DNA from: Arcicella aquatica
Lineage (GTDB): Bacteria > Bacteroidota > Bacteroidia > Cytophagales > Spirosomataceae
Assembly: GCF_034928825.1 (NCBI RefSeq)
Contig: NZ_JAYFUL010000006.1
Coordinates: forward strand, 173,773 to 237,772
DNA length: 64,000 bases
Direction of reading: 5' to 3'
Positions within the stretch are counted from its first letter, which is position 1, and every line of letters starts with the position of its first letter. The position numbers were made by a program, and so were the translations under genes. Below are positions 26,438 to 35,070 of the stretch, piece after piece. Under the pieces are notes generated by a model that ran no database searches, had not been told where the DNA came from, and saw only the letters and a program-made list of their open reading frames with translations.

Positions 26438-26460
26438 CACCCCTTCAAAAAAAACTTACA

Positions 26461-27459
26461 ATGAACGCTATTTTCCCCACCCAGTACTCAGCAGTTTCAA
26501 CAAAAGCCTTGAATGCATTCCTTAATGAAAAATATGGCTTTAATATGTTTTGTCGCTTATTGATTAGGAATGTCAGCGATACCTATCTGTTAGAAGATGA
26601 TACCAAGAAGTATATCTTCAAGATTTATCGAAATACGCATAGGAGTCTGGATGAAATTAAAGCAGAAGTAGAACTGCTTTATCATTTAAAAAACAATGGG
26701 GCAAAAGTGGCCTATCCAATCCCCGATCAGAAAGGGAAAGATATTCAAGCATTTAATGTAGCGGAGGGAATAAGGTATGGCGTTTTATTCTACTTTGCAC
26801 CCGGAAAACCTGTTTTTGATTTAAGTACTGAGCAATTATTGACTGTTGGGAGAGAAATGGCAGTGAACCATAATATTAGCTCGAAAGTAGCCTTAAGTTA
26901 TGAACGAGAGACTTTAGATATTAACTCTACGTTACTTACTCCTTTAGAAGTGATTAAGCCCGCTTTTAAAGATTTACCAGAGGAATATGAATACCTGAGA
27001 GAGACAAGCCTTAAAGTAATTGATAAACTGAATCAGTTTGATACCAAAGATTTCGGTTATGGATATTGTCATTACGATTATTTACCTAAAAACTTTCATT
27101 TTGATGAACATGACAATATCACTTTCTTTGATTTTGATTTTTTCGCAAAAGGTTTTTTAGTAAATGACGTTATGACATTTTTTGTGCACTTTTTCTTACA
27201 TGTACATTATAAAGCCATCACTCAGGAACAAGCAGATGCTGATTTCAAGACTTTTATTAAAGGCTACCGAGAAAACAGAGCATTATCAGAGGAGGAAATA
27301 GCGATGATTCCGTATTTAGGCTATATGTTCTGGATGTATTTTTTTCAATATCATTTCGAACACTTTGAAGACTGGTCGAATTTCTTTTTTACCCATAAAT
27401 TCATCAAGGAAAGGGTAGGGCTTATCAAAAAATGGGTTGATACTTTTTGTAAATTTTAA
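26461..27459 (+). CDS. Phosphotransferase of the APH/choline-kinase fold
   Basis: A 332-residue kinase-fold protein of the phosphotransferase enzyme family. The nucleotide-binding lobe shows NVSDTYLLEDDTKKYIFKIYR (Lys of the ATP site). The catalytic loop is CHYDYLPKNFHF (HxDxxxxN) and the metal-binding segment ITFFDFDF. Substrates in this family range from antibiotics to homoserine and small sugars; nothing here chooses between them. The open frame extends upstream to 26344, but the start at 26461 follows a -7 element and begins where similarity to the family starts. Confidence 0.8.
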   Translation: MNAIFPTQYSAVSTKALNAFLNEKYGFNMFCRLLIRNVSDTYLLEDDTKKYIFKIYRNTHRSLDEIKAEVELLYHLKNNGAKVAYPIPDQKGKDIQAFNVAEGIRYGVLFYFAPGKPVFDLSTEQLLTVGREMAVNHNISSKVALSYERETLDINSTLLTPLEVIKPAFKDLPEEYEYLRETSLKVIDKLNQFDTKDFGYGYCHYDYLPKNFHFDEHDNITFFDFDFFAKGFLVNDVMTFFVHFFLHVHYKAITQEQADADFKTFIKGYRENRALSEEEIAMIPYLGYMFWMYFFQYHFEHFEDWSNFFFTHKFIKERVGLIKKWVDTFCKF

Positions 27460-27525
27460 ATAAAATTATGATTGTACAAATCTTTATTTTATTGGGGTGC
27501 GACTACATCTGTGATGTTTCCATCC

Positions 27526-27565
27526 TTATCACTAACGAGGGAATTAGGTCCCTCGTTAGTGATAA
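27526..27565. terminator. 17-bp perfect hairpin between convergent genes
   Basis: TTATCACTAACGAGGGA pairs perfectly with TCCCTCGTTAGTGATAA around the loop ATTAGG. It sits between the plus-strand phosphotransferase and the minus-strand thioredoxin gene and probably terminates both. The T/A flank is weak. Confidence 0.65.
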
Positions 27566-27646
27566 ATAAACTGATTATCAATTATTTATATAATTGTGAG
27601 TAATCGTTAGTACTTAAGTCACACCCTAATGAAAGGTAATACTGAT

Positions 27647-27946
27647 TTACCAAATACTTCTAACAGCCTGTTTAGCTTTCGCCAAAGTAATCATCCCAGT
27701 GTGACGCCACTTTTGTTTGCCATTTTTAAAGGCAATCAGCGTAGGCACTGCTGTTATATTATACTTCTTCCTTAAAACTGGATTTTTATCAATGTCAATT
27801 TTTATAATTGAAACTTCCTCATCTAGTTCATCAACTAACTGACTTAAAATGGGTGTTATTTTTTTACATGGAACACACCATTCTGCCGAAAAGTCAATAA
27901 TAACTGGCGTTGAGGAGGCTATTAGTTCTTCGAATGTACCTGTCAT
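27647..27946 (-). CDS. Thioredoxin with WCVPC active site
   Basis: A single-domain thioredoxin of 99 residues, cytoplasmic (no signal peptide). The active site reads AEWCVPCKK, with Val in place of the usual Gly in WCGPC. The cis-Pro loop AVPTLIAF and the following GKQKWRHTG are conserved. It reduces protein disulfides; the changed middle residue may alter redox potential. It is monocistronic, with the ohr operon and GliT-like reductase as distant redox neighbours. Confidence 0.9.
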   Translation of the reverse strand: MTGTFEELIASSTPVIIDFSAEWCVPCKKITPILSQLVDELDEEVSIIKIDIDKNPVLRKKYNITAVPTLIAFKNGKQKWRHTGMITLAKAKQAVRSIW

Positions 27947-28115
27947 TTTATTTTAATATTTTATACTGAAATTAATAAACAGCTTTATCTATAGATAGAG
28001 TTCATTATCTGTTTAATTTATCAAGAGAAACTGTTTTACAAAATTAGTCTATTCTTAGCATTGTTGTCATTGAACTAGTTCAAGAAAAATAATTTATAAA
28101 TTATTTCAATAAAGT

Positions 28116-28146
28116 TTTGTTTTCAATATACCGATTGGTATATTTG
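28116..28146 (+). promoter_or_regulatory. Promoter with TetR operator upstream of the TetR gene
   Basis: TTTG (28116-28119), a 19-base spacer and TATATTTG (28139-28146) make a perfect Bacteroidota promoter. The palindrome AATATACC-GATT-GGTATATT (28125-28144) covers the spacer and much of the -7 element, so a bound repressor would block initiation. Confidence 0.78.
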
Positions 28147-28206
28147 TGTCGTCGATTTAACAATCGAATATTTTTTCTAAAATGAAATACCAAACAGTAT
28201 ATAGAA

Positions 28207-28809
28207 ATGGCTTTTATTCCAAGATCAGAAAAAACTAGGGCTTTTATTATTGAAACTACCGCAGGTATTTTTAATAAAAAAGGGTATGCGGGAACTTCAA
28301 TGTCTGATTTAACAGAAGCAACAAAGCTGACCAAAGGGAGTATTTATGGTAATTTCGAAAACAAAGAAGAAGTAGCTTTAGCAGCCTTTGAATATAACCT
28401 ATCTAAAAGGAATCAATTGATTACTCAGCAATTAGAAGCATCTAACACTAATTATGATAAACTGATGGCATTCCCTGCTATCTATAGTAGTGCAGAGATG
28501 GCTTGTTTTCTAGAAGATGGGGGGTGTCCTTTGTTAAATACGGGTGTAGAAGCTGACGATGCAAATGAACTTTTCAGAATCAAAGTAGCTGAAGGTGTAA
28601 CACGTTGGAAGCAATCATTAGAAAATATTATTACGGCTGGTATCGAAGCCCAAGAGTTTAGCGCTAATACTGAAATCAGTAAAACTGCTACATCCATCAT
28701 CGCTTTAATACAAGGGGGCGTTTTTTTAACAAAAACCACTAAAAATCCATTGCTATTAAATCAATCACTGGAGACAATTAAAGAAATCATTCAAAAAATA
28801 ACCTTGTAG
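28207..28809 (+). CDS. TetR/AcrR family repressor
   Basis: A 200-residue regulator. The N-terminal TetR helix-turn-helix (KTRAFIIETTAGIFNKKGYAGTSMSDLTEATKLTKGSIYGNFENKEEVALAAF) is textbook. The ligand domain contains FLEDGGCPLLNTGVEADD, found in AcrR members that govern neighbouring oxidoreductases. The same palindrome overlaps its own promoter and that of the following SDR gene, so autoregulation and control of the SDR are likely. The inducer is unknown. The Cys of GGCPLL might sense electrophiles, as in NemR-like repressors; that is a guess. Confidence 0.93.
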   Translation: MAFIPRSEKTRAFIIETTAGIFNKKGYAGTSMSDLTEATKLTKGSIYGNFENKEEVALAAFEYNLSKRNQLITQQLEASNTNYDKLMAFPAIYSSAEMACFLEDGGCPLLNTGVEADDANELFRIKVAEGVTRWKQSLENIITAGIEAQEFSANTEISKTATSIIALIQGGVFLTKTTKNPLLLNQSLETIKEIIQKITL

Positions 28810-28821
28810 TAAGGTATTTTT

Positions 28822-28853
28822 TTTGATAATAAATATACCGATTGGTATATGAT
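28822..28853 (+). promoter_or_regulatory. Second TetR operator in the SDR promoter
   Basis: ATATACC-GATT-GGTATAT (28833-28850) repeats the operator at 28.13 kb exactly. TTTG at 28822-28825 lies 20 bases before TATATGAT (28846-28853), a degenerate -7 element partly covered by the operator. Confidence 0.72.
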
Positions 28854-28887
28854 AATTTTAAAAAATAACAAATAATCAAATACAATA

Positions 28888-29637
28888 ATGAAAACTCAAA
28901 ACAACACAATTTTAATTACTGGCGGTAGTGCTGGTATTGGCTTTGAAATGGCTAAATTATTTTCTCAGCATGGAAATAAAGTGATAATTACAGGAAGAAA
29001 CGCTGAGCGTTTGAACAAAGCAGCAGCGCAATTAGAAAATGTTACTTCTTTTGTGTCTGATGTTACGAGTGCAGAAGATACTGAGCAATTGGTAGCAATA
29101 CTGAAAAAAGATTTCCCTAGCCTGAATATTGTCATTAACAATGTTGGATTCGCACATGTATATAATCTGATTGATACCAATGTCAATGTTTTTGAAAAAT
29201 CACAGGAAGAAATAAATACCAATTATTTATCGATTGTCAGATTAAATGAAAAGTTATTGCCACTTTTAACTCAAAATGGAGATTCAGCCATCGTCAATGT
29301 ATCTTCTATCGTAGCTTTTGCACCTGCGTTCTCTATCCCAAGTTATTCTGTTTCTAAAGCAGCTTTGCATTCATATAGCAAAATCTTACGTTACACGCTG
29401 GCTAAATCTACTAATGTTAAAGTATTTGAATTGATGCCTCCTTTGGTTGACACTGATTTTTCAACTGAGATTGGTGGAAGTAACGGTATCAAACCTAATG
29501 TAGTAGCAGAAAGATTGTTTGAAGGTTTGAAAAATGATGAATACGAAATTCATGTAGGCTTCACAGCAGATTTTTACCAATTGTATCTATCATCACCTGA
29601 AAAAGCCTTAGAAGCATTGAATTCGCAAAACGCTTAG
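28888..29637 (+). CDS. SDR family oxidoreductase (DltE-like), TetR target
   Basis: Short-chain dehydrogenase of 249 residues. TGGSAGIG (about 11-18), NNVG in place of NNAG (about 86), catalytic Ser in VNVSSIV and YSVSK (about 152) are all in place. It is closest in style to DltE-type SDRs (EMAKLFSQHGNKVIITGRN). The gene lies 78 bases after the TetR gene with its own operator-bearing promoter, suggesting inducible detoxification of a carbonyl compound; the substrate is not known. Confidence 0.9.
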   Translation: MKTQNNTILITGGSAGIGFEMAKLFSQHGNKVIITGRNAERLNKAAAQLENVTSFVSDVTSAEDTEQLVAILKKDFPSLNIVINNVGFAHVYNLIDTNVNVFEKSQEEINTNYLSIVRLNEKLLPLLTQNGDSAIVNVSSIVAFAPAFSIPSYSVSKAALHSYSKILRYTLAKSTNVKVFELMPPLVDTDFSTEIGGSNGIKPNVVAERLFEGLKNDEYEIHVGFTADFYQLYLSSPEKALEALNSQNA

Positions 29638-29668
29638 AATAATATTTTGATAATAAGTGGATTATCAG

Positions 29669-29708
29669 ATATTTCTAGTGAGGGACTTAAGTACCTCACT
29701 AGAAATAT
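29669..29708. terminator. 15-bp hairpin between SDR and HxlR genes
   Basis: ATATTTCTAGTGAGG pairs perfectly with CCTCACTAGAAATAT across a ten-base loop, between convergent genes. No long T-run follows; probably a bidirectional terminator. Confidence 0.6.
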
Positions 29709-29731
29709 TAAACTTAATACCCTGCCTGCTA

Positions 29732-30112
29732 TTAAGACATTATTTTTTTACGATGCTCAATTCCCCAATTTATCATTTCGATAATTAAGCCATTAAGGCT
29801 TTGTCCATATTCAGTTATTTCATACATCACTGTTATGGGTTTTGTGTTACAAACTGTTCGGGTAATTAACTGATGACTTTCCAGATTTTGAAGTTCTTTG
29901 GATAGCATTTTAGACCCAATACCATCCACATGCCTTAATAAATCCATAAATCTTTTTTTGCCGTCAAAACTAAGCGTAGCAATGATTTGAATTTTCCATT
30001 TACCTGCTAGCAATTCCATTACATCTCGGGCAGCTAAAATACCTTGCGTATGGTCTTGAGCACAGCTTTTTTCAATAGCTTCTTTTATTTCTTCTTGGCT
30101 CTTCAGTTTCAT
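29732..30112 (-). CDS. HxlR family transcriptional regulator
   Basis: A 126-residue winged-helix protein of the HxlR type: DVMELLAGKWKIQIIATL, then KRFMDLLRHVDGIGSKMLSKELQNLE and the wing YEITEYGQSL. One Cys (CAQDHT) precedes the core, a position that in YodB/HypR relatives can sense electrophiles. It is divergent from the DoxX gene, and a perfect inverted repeat lies between them, so it probably controls that gene and itself. Confidence 0.92.
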   Translation of the reverse strand: MKLKSQEEIKEAIEKSCAQDHTQGILAARDVMELLAGKWKIQIIATLSFDGKKRFMDLLRHVDGIGSKMLSKELQNLESHQLITRTVCNTKPITVMYEITEYGQSLNGLIIEMINWGIEHRKKIMS

Positions 30113-30149
30113 GATACAAAGTTATGGCTTATGATTTCATAATGAATGT

Positions 30150-30169
30150 TAGTTTCTTCAAAGAAACTA
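30150..30169. promoter_or_regulatory. Inverted repeat, probable HxlR operator
   Basis: TAGTTTCTT-CA-AAGAAACTA is a perfect nine-base dyad in the 130-base divergent spacer between HxlR and DoxX genes, the normal place for a HxlR binding site. Binding is inferred. Confidence 0.55.
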
Positions 30170-30242
30170 CTTTCCTTTAGGGAACTAATAGTAAATAACG
30201 CAAAAAATTATTTGAATTTTGTCAAAACAAAATGTTAAATAG

Positions 30243-30602
30243 ATGAAAAAAGAAAAAATAATTTATTGGATAAGCACAGGTTTAATTTCAGCGGCCATGC
30301 TTATGAGCAGTTTTATGTATTTGAGTAAAAACCCTGAACTGCTTGCAAATTTTAAATTGTTGGGATATCCAGCATACTTTATCCCAATGTTAGGAACTGC
30401 CAAATTGTTGGGCGCTATCAGTTTGCTGAATCCTTGGTTTCCGAAGCTAAGAGAATGGGCTTATGCTGGTTTTACATTCACTTTTATCGGTGCTATTTGG
30501 TCGCATATTGCTACCAACACGCCTTTTATTCCTGCATTAGTACTATTAGTCATATTAGGTGTTTCGTATTTTTTTAATACAAAGAGCGAGAAAGTAGCTT
30601 AA
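30243..30602 (+). CDS. DoxX-like membrane protein
   Basis: A 119-residue protein with four predicted membrane helices (about 7-25, 45-65, 75-92, 96-112), length and pattern of the DoxX-like family (YPAYFIPMLGTAKLLGAISLL; WAYAGFTFTFIGAIWSHI). Small DoxX proteins are linked to redox or thiosulfate metabolism in some organisms, but most are uncharacterised. It is divergent from, and probably regulated by, the HxlR gene. Confidence 0.82.
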   Translation: MKKEKIIYWISTGLISAAMLMSSFMYLSKNPELLANFKLLGYPAYFIPMLGTAKLLGAISLLNPWFPKLREWAYAGFTFTFIGAIWSHIATNTPFIPALVLLVILGVSYFFNTKSEKVA

Positions 30603-30649
30603 TTGATATTTAAGTAATAACAGTAAATTGAGTATTTTATTTAACTCTC

Positions 30650-30731
30650 TGTAGCGGTAACCCTTGCGGTTACCGTTTCGTTTAACAAAGCACCGGTTCA
30701 ATAAACGGTAACCGCAAGGGTTACCGCTACA
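30650..30731. repeat. REPIN-like 29-bp perfect inverted repeat
   Basis: The arms 30650-30678 and 30703-30731 are perfect reverse complements over 29 bases, starting TGTAGCGGTAACCC. Each arm contains its own dyad, GGTAACC-CTTGC-GGTTACC, so the element looks like two REP palindromes facing each other across a 24-base spacer. It is clearly richer in GC than its flanks. This is the shape of a REPIN, mobilised in other bacteria by RAYT transposases; no RAYT gene is in the window. Confidence 0.72.
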
Positions 30732-30780
30732 AGTAATTTTTTAGTAGCATTAAATGCTTAATCACGATTACTTCATAAAA

Positions 30781-30813
30781 AAATCCCGAGTTGTTAACAA
30801 CTCGGGATTTTTT
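30781..30813. terminator. Bidirectional terminator before the M1 peptidase stop
   Basis: AAATCCCGAGTTGTT pairs perfectly with AACAACTCGGGATTT and runs into Ts on the plus side and the complementary Ts on the minus side. It serves the minus-strand M1 peptidase gene and can stop readthrough from DoxX. Confidence 0.88.
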
Positions 30814-30840
30814 TATGAAGCATTTGAAAGCTATATTTTA

Positions 30841-33192
30841 TTAGTTTTTAGCCCCTTGAATAGCTCCACTTTGTGCTTGTTTTTGCAATTGCATAGGATT
30901 TGACTGAGCTTGACGGCTTTGTTTAAATACTTGAAAACGAGTTGGTTCTTCTGGTTCTCTTGGAAAAACATTGCTTTTTGTATCAATATCAGCAATTTCA
31001 AAGAAAGGATCTAGTGTCCATTTTGTTACTTTTTTATCAGTAGGAATCACTTTTTTAATTTCCTTATCATTCAAACGCCAAATTTCGGCTGGGTATCTAA
31101 ATACTTCGCTAGTACCATCTTCATAATTTGCTTTTACGATTACTGGCATTGGCAAACCTCCAACGTTTTTAACATTTAATACATAAAAGTTTTTATTACC
31201 CTGTACCAAACCTTTCTCTTCATCGCTCAAGCCTGCTGTAGCTTGTTCAAATCTCTTTTTCTCAGCTTCAGTAGTCGTGTATTTGTCATAACTATTGTAG
31301 AAATCTCTCATGTCTGGATTTTCTTCTACAACTGTTTTAGGAATATCTGTTTTGTTACGGATATTGCTCATTGTCTGGCGTTTAGCTTGGTCGTCAGCTT
31401 TAGCTTTTTCTGCTTTCTTTTCTGGCGAAACATTATCTATCCCAAACCATTCTACATTCTCAAGCGATAAATCTACTGGCTCAACACCATAGAACCAACC
31501 TTTCCAGAACCAATCTAAGTCCACACCCGAAGCATCTTCCATCGTGCGGAAGAAATCTTGAGGAGTAGGGTGTTTAAATGCCCAACGACGTGCATATTCT
31601 TTGAAAGCAGCATCAAATAACTCTCTGCCCATTACGGTCTCACGCAAGATGTTTAATGCCGTTGCGGGCTTTGTATAAGCGTTTGGTCCAAAGCCCATGA
31701 TATTATCCGAACTCGACATAATTGGCACTTGCTGACTTTTGTCGGTACGCATATAACCTACAATGTCCTGAGGCTCGCCCGAAGCATCAAAATTTCTATC
31801 CCATTCTTTTTCAGCCAATTGTTCACAGAAAGTATTCAACCCTTCATCCATCCAAGACCATTGTCTTTCATCTGAATTTACAATCATCGGGAAGAAGTTG
31901 TGACCTACTTCATGAATTACTACGCCAATCAAGAAATCTTTTGTTCCTTGTGAATAAGTCCCGTCAGCTTCTGGTCTGGCACCGTTGAAAGAAATCATCG
32001 GATATTCCATACCGCCTACTGGGCCATGTACTGACTGCGCTACTGGATAAGTATAAGCGATTGTTCTTTTTGAATAAGAACGAAGCGTATGAGCAACCAA
32101 CATTGTTGAATACTGTCCCCAGAGTGGATTAGCTTCTTTAGGGTAAGCCGACATTGCCCAAACTTTCTTTCCTTCAATGTTTACCTGCATAGCATCCCAA
32201 ATGAATTTTCTTGAACCTGCAAAAGCAAAATCTCTCACATTTTGTGCTGCGAAGACCCACGTTTTATTTCCTGTTGGTTTAGCTTTTTCGGCAGCAACAG
32301 CCTCATCTTGTGTGACAATCAAAACAGGACGAGTAGCAGTTTTTGCTTGTTCTAATCTTTTGGCTTGAGTAGCACTAATTACTTGTGCAGCATTTTGTAA
32401 TTCACCTGTTCCCAAAATAACGAAATCGTTAGGAGCGGTGATACTTACCTTATAATCTCCAAAAGGAACAGTAAATTCGCCTTGTCCTAAGAATTGCTTA
32501 TGTTGCCAACCGTTTATATCATCATAAACGCACATTCTTGGAAACCACTGAGCCAATTCGTATAAATAATTTCCATCTTTTGGAAAATATTCATAACCAC
32601 TTCTTGCACGAGTAGCGATGGCATCTGTAATGTTGAAATTCCAATCAATTGAGAAAGAAAAAGCAGCACCGGACTTCAACGGTACTGGCAAGTCGATTCT
32701 CATCATCGTTTCATTGATGGTATATTTTAAAGCATTACCCGCTTTGTCTTTTACCGCGGTAATTTTATAACCATATTCCTTTGGAGCTACTCCAGCAACA
32801 CTATTTAATCTTGCAAAAGAAGTACCCTTGTCGGTTAAGGTTGATGTTTGCGAAAGTTGGGCAATACCACCTTTTTTGAAGTTGTTTTGGTCTAATTGAA
32901 CCCACAAATAACCTAGCTCGTCTGGAGAAAAGTTTTTGTAAGTAATTACTTCAGAGGCGGTCATTGATTGATTCTGGTCATTCAATTCGGCTTTGATGTC
33001 ATAATCAGCACGGTTTTGCCAATAACTTTTTCCTGGAGCACCAGATGCCGCTCTGTATGAATTGGGAGTTGGCAGTATATTCCCGAGTTGCTCGAAACGA
33101 TTATTGCCATTGTACTGACCTGCTTGCTGTGCCAAAGCTTGTATGCTACAAGCAATCAGCATCAAACAGGGAGATAGGAATCTTTTAGTCAT
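30841..33192 (-). CDS. Exported M1-family zinc metallopeptidase
   Basis: A large secreted aminopeptidase-like protein of 783 residues with signal peptide (ending LALAQ / QALAQQ). The gluzincin active site is HEVGHNF (about residue 427) with the third zinc ligand Glu in MDEGLNTF about 19 residues on, and a GGMEYP substrate loop stands upstream, the M1 equivalent of GAMEN. The C-terminus is Gln-rich. Probably degrades peptides in the periplasm or outside the cell. It is monocistronic with its own terminator. Confidence 0.92.
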   Translation of the reverse strand: MTKRFLSPCLMLIACSIQALAQQAGQYNGNNRFEQLGNILPTPNSYRAASGAPGKSYWQNRADYDIKAELNDQNQSMTASEVITYKNFSPDELGYLWVQLDQNNFKKGGIAQLSQTSTLTDKGTSFARLNSVAGVAPKEYGYKITAVKDKAGNALKYTINETMMRIDLPVPLKSGAAFSFSIDWNFNITDAIATRARSGYEYFPKDGNYLYELAQWFPRMCVYDDINGWQHKQFLGQGEFTVPFGDYKVSITAPNDFVILGTGELQNAAQVISATQAKRLEQAKTATRPVLIVTQDEAVAAEKAKPTGNKTWVFAAQNVRDFAFAGSRKFIWDAMQVNIEGKKVWAMSAYPKEANPLWGQYSTMLVAHTLRSYSKRTIAYTYPVAQSVHGPVGGMEYPMISFNGARPEADGTYSQGTKDFLIGVVIHEVGHNFFPMIVNSDERQWSWMDEGLNTFCEQLAEKEWDRNFDASGEPQDIVGYMRTDKSQQVPIMSSSDNIMGFGPNAYTKPATALNILRETVMGRELFDAAFKEYARRWAFKHPTPQDFFRTMEDASGVDLDWFWKGWFYGVEPVDLSLENVEWFGIDNVSPEKKAEKAKADDQAKRQTMSNIRNKTDIPKTVVEENPDMRDFYNSYDKYTTTEAEKKRFEQATAGLSDEEKGLVQGNKNFYVLNVKNVGGLPMPVIVKANYEDGTSEVFRYPAEIWRLNDKEIKKVIPTDKKVTKWTLDPFFEIADIDTKSNVFPREPEEPTRFQVFKQSRQAQSNPMQLQKQAQSGAIQGAKN

Positions 33193-33319
33193 GATTGATA
33201 GTTTGAGTGAATGAATAATTTGAACGAATTTAATGAAAAAGAAAATTGAATCTTATTTTTTTAGACGTTTGATAGGCTAATACGTCTTTAACTTGACAAA
33301 ATAGCTTACTTTTGAGCTG

Positions 33320-33343
33320 ATTGAGAATACTTGTATTCTCAAT
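33320..33343 (-). terminator. Hairpin downstream of holA
   Basis: TTGAGAATA-CTTG-TATTCTCAA forms a nine-base perfect stem right after the holA stop. It lacks a long U-tract in the minus direction, so it is a weak terminator or an mRNA 3' stabiliser. Confidence 0.5.
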
Positions 33344-33344
33344 T

Positions 33345-34364
33345 TTAATGTAAAATCTTAAACGTTATTTCTCGCAACGCTTCTCCGTCGGTCATTGAGC
33401 CACTGTCAATTCCTTTTGATTTTAAATCCAATTTCTTAATCTCACTAATAATATAGACAACCTTTGACAGATTATAATTTCTAATCGCCAAAGAGTAATC
33501 TTTTGTGAAAAATGGATTTACGCCTAATACGCTTGCTAAACCTTTTTCAGACTTATCAGGTGTAACGTGGGTAAGCAATACTTTTGAAAAGAAATTAAAA
33601 AGCATCATGACAATAGGAGCAAGCGGATTGTCTTTAGGATTGGCAGCAAAAAAGTTGACAATTTGATTGGCTTTTAATACATCACGAGTAATTAACGCTT
33701 TTTGAAATTCAAAATAGTTATATTCTTTGCTAATGCCCACAAATTTCTCAACGACATGCGCATTGATTTCTTCATCTACACGAAGGTTCAATACAATTTT
33801 GTTGATTTCGGATGCCAAACGTTTTAAATCATTGCCAACGTTTTCAATTAACATCTCAATCGCTTTCCTGCTGATTTTCAATCCCTGTTCATGGCAATAC
33901 TCTAATATCCAGTCTGGAATTTTATTATCATACAGCTTTTTAGAAGGCATCACCACACCATTTTTATCAAAGGCCTTTATCCATGCTTTCCTTTCATCTA
34001 CTGAATCTTTAAACATCAAAATAAGGATAGTAGAGTCAAGTGGTTTTTGAGCATAGGCTTCCAAGGCTACTTGCATTTCTTTTTGCTCTAATCCTTGAAT
34101 ACCCTGTGCTTCCTTCACCAGAATCAACTGTCTGTCAGACATCATCGGAAAACGCTTGGCATACGATAATAAGGAAGGTACATTCAAGTCTTTTCCAAAT
34201 AATACAAATTGGTTAAAACTTTTATCACCATTTCCTAAAGCATGTTCTTCTAAATAATCAGCCACTTTATCTATATAATAGGGCTCATCACCATGCAGTA
34301 AATACAGCGGTGCGTAAGTCTTTTTCTTTAATTCCTTTAATACTTCAGTACTAGATTTTGGCAT
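33345..34364 (-). CDS. holA: DNA polymerase III subunit delta
   Basis: The delta subunit of the clamp loader, which opens the sliding clamp during replication. It has 339 residues with the N-terminal AAA-like fold: YLLHGDEPYYIDKVADYLEE, FPMMSDRQLILVKEA and the middle LKRLASEINKI motif of domain II. As usual for delta, no functional Walker A is present. It overlaps the upstream acpH gene by 14 bases, so the two are co-translated. Confidence 0.94.
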   Translation of the reverse strand: MPKSSTEVLKELKKKTYAPLYLLHGDEPYYIDKVADYLEEHALGNGDKSFNQFVLFGKDLNVPSLLSYAKRFPMMSDRQLILVKEAQGIQGLEQKEMQVALEAYAQKPLDSTILILMFKDSVDERKAWIKAFDKNGVVMPSKKLYDNKIPDWILEYCHEQGLKISRKAIEMLIENVGNDLKRLASEINKIVLNLRVDEEINAHVVEKFVGISKEYNYFEFQKALITRDVLKANQIVNFFAANPKDNPLAPIVMMLFNFFSKVLLTHVTPDKSEKGLASVLGVNPFFTKDYSLAIRNYNLSKVVYIISEIKKLDLKSKGIDSGSMTDGEALREITFKILH

Positions 34365-34962
34365 TCTGTTGTTTTGCTAAAATATTTTGACAATATACGA
34401 TGAGTTCGGGGAAGAAAACTTGAAATTCTTCCAAATATAAATCATAATCTCTTTTTAAATCTTCAGTTGCATTTTCAATGCCCGATTCAAAATGTAGCCT
34501 TTTTGAAATCCCTTTCAACGACCATTCAATTCCCTGATAAGTAGCATATCCACTGAACCAGTCTGTCGTTACCATCGAATTAATCATCCTATCCATCTTG
34601 GCAGGCATATCTCTTTTTCGAGCGGTAATTAACGCATAAAATGCTTTACTATACTCAAGTAAGGATAAAGGCGAATAATGTTGAAATGTTTTCGCTAAAA
34701 GGTGGTCGTAAAATACATCTACCACGATACCAGCACATTTATGATATTTAGGCTGAAGCCTCTGAATACTTTTTCTAACAATAGGGTGTGCATCAGTAAA
34801 CGAATCTATTGCTCTATGCAAAATAATCCCATTTTTAATCGCTTCATTGATGAAAGAATTCTGCTCATTATCAAGGTTTCCTTTGATAAAATCGCCCATG
34901 AGATTCCCGATTTTTATATCATCATCATCGCCAGATAGAAAAGTATGTGCTAAAAAATTCAA
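34351..34962 (-). CDS. acpH: Acyl carrier protein phosphodiesterase
   Basis: AcpH family protein (DUF479) of 203 residues. The start MNFLAHTFLSGDDDDIKIGNLMGDFIKG and the internal HRAIDSFTDAHPI and VVDVFYDHLLA carry the His/Asp metal-binding residues of this HD-like hydrolase. It removes the 4'-phosphopantetheine arm from acyl carrier protein. It is translationally coupled to holA, an arrangement with no obvious functional link. Confidence 0.92.
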   Translation of the reverse strand: MNFLAHTFLSGDDDDIKIGNLMGDFIKGNLDNEQNSFINEAIKNGIILHRAIDSFTDAHPIVRKSIQRLQPKYHKCAGIVVDVFYDHLLAKTFQHYSPLSLLEYSKAFYALITARKRDMPAKMDRMINSMVTTDWFSGYATYQGIEWSLKGISKRLHFESGIENATEDLKRDYDLYLEEFQVFFPELIVYCQNILAKQQNAKI

Positions 34963-35013
34963 CTTTTATGTTTTTTTTATTGTTCTGAGACCATAAAGTT
35001 AAGGAAAAACCCT

Positions 35014-35021
35014 TACGTTTG
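35014..35021 (+). promoter_or_regulatory. -7 promoter element of the slyD-like gene
   Basis: TACGTTTG matches TAnnTTTG 50 bases before the ATG at 35071. A -33 partner is not clear. Confidence 0.4.
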
Positions 35022-35070
35022 TGGCAAATACGGGTTCCTCAACGAAAACACTATCAAAAAAATTAGTACA

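Noticed and set aside
26344..26460. Longer N-terminus for the phosphotransferase
   Set aside because: The added 39 residues run through the promoter element at 26430 and show no family similarity.
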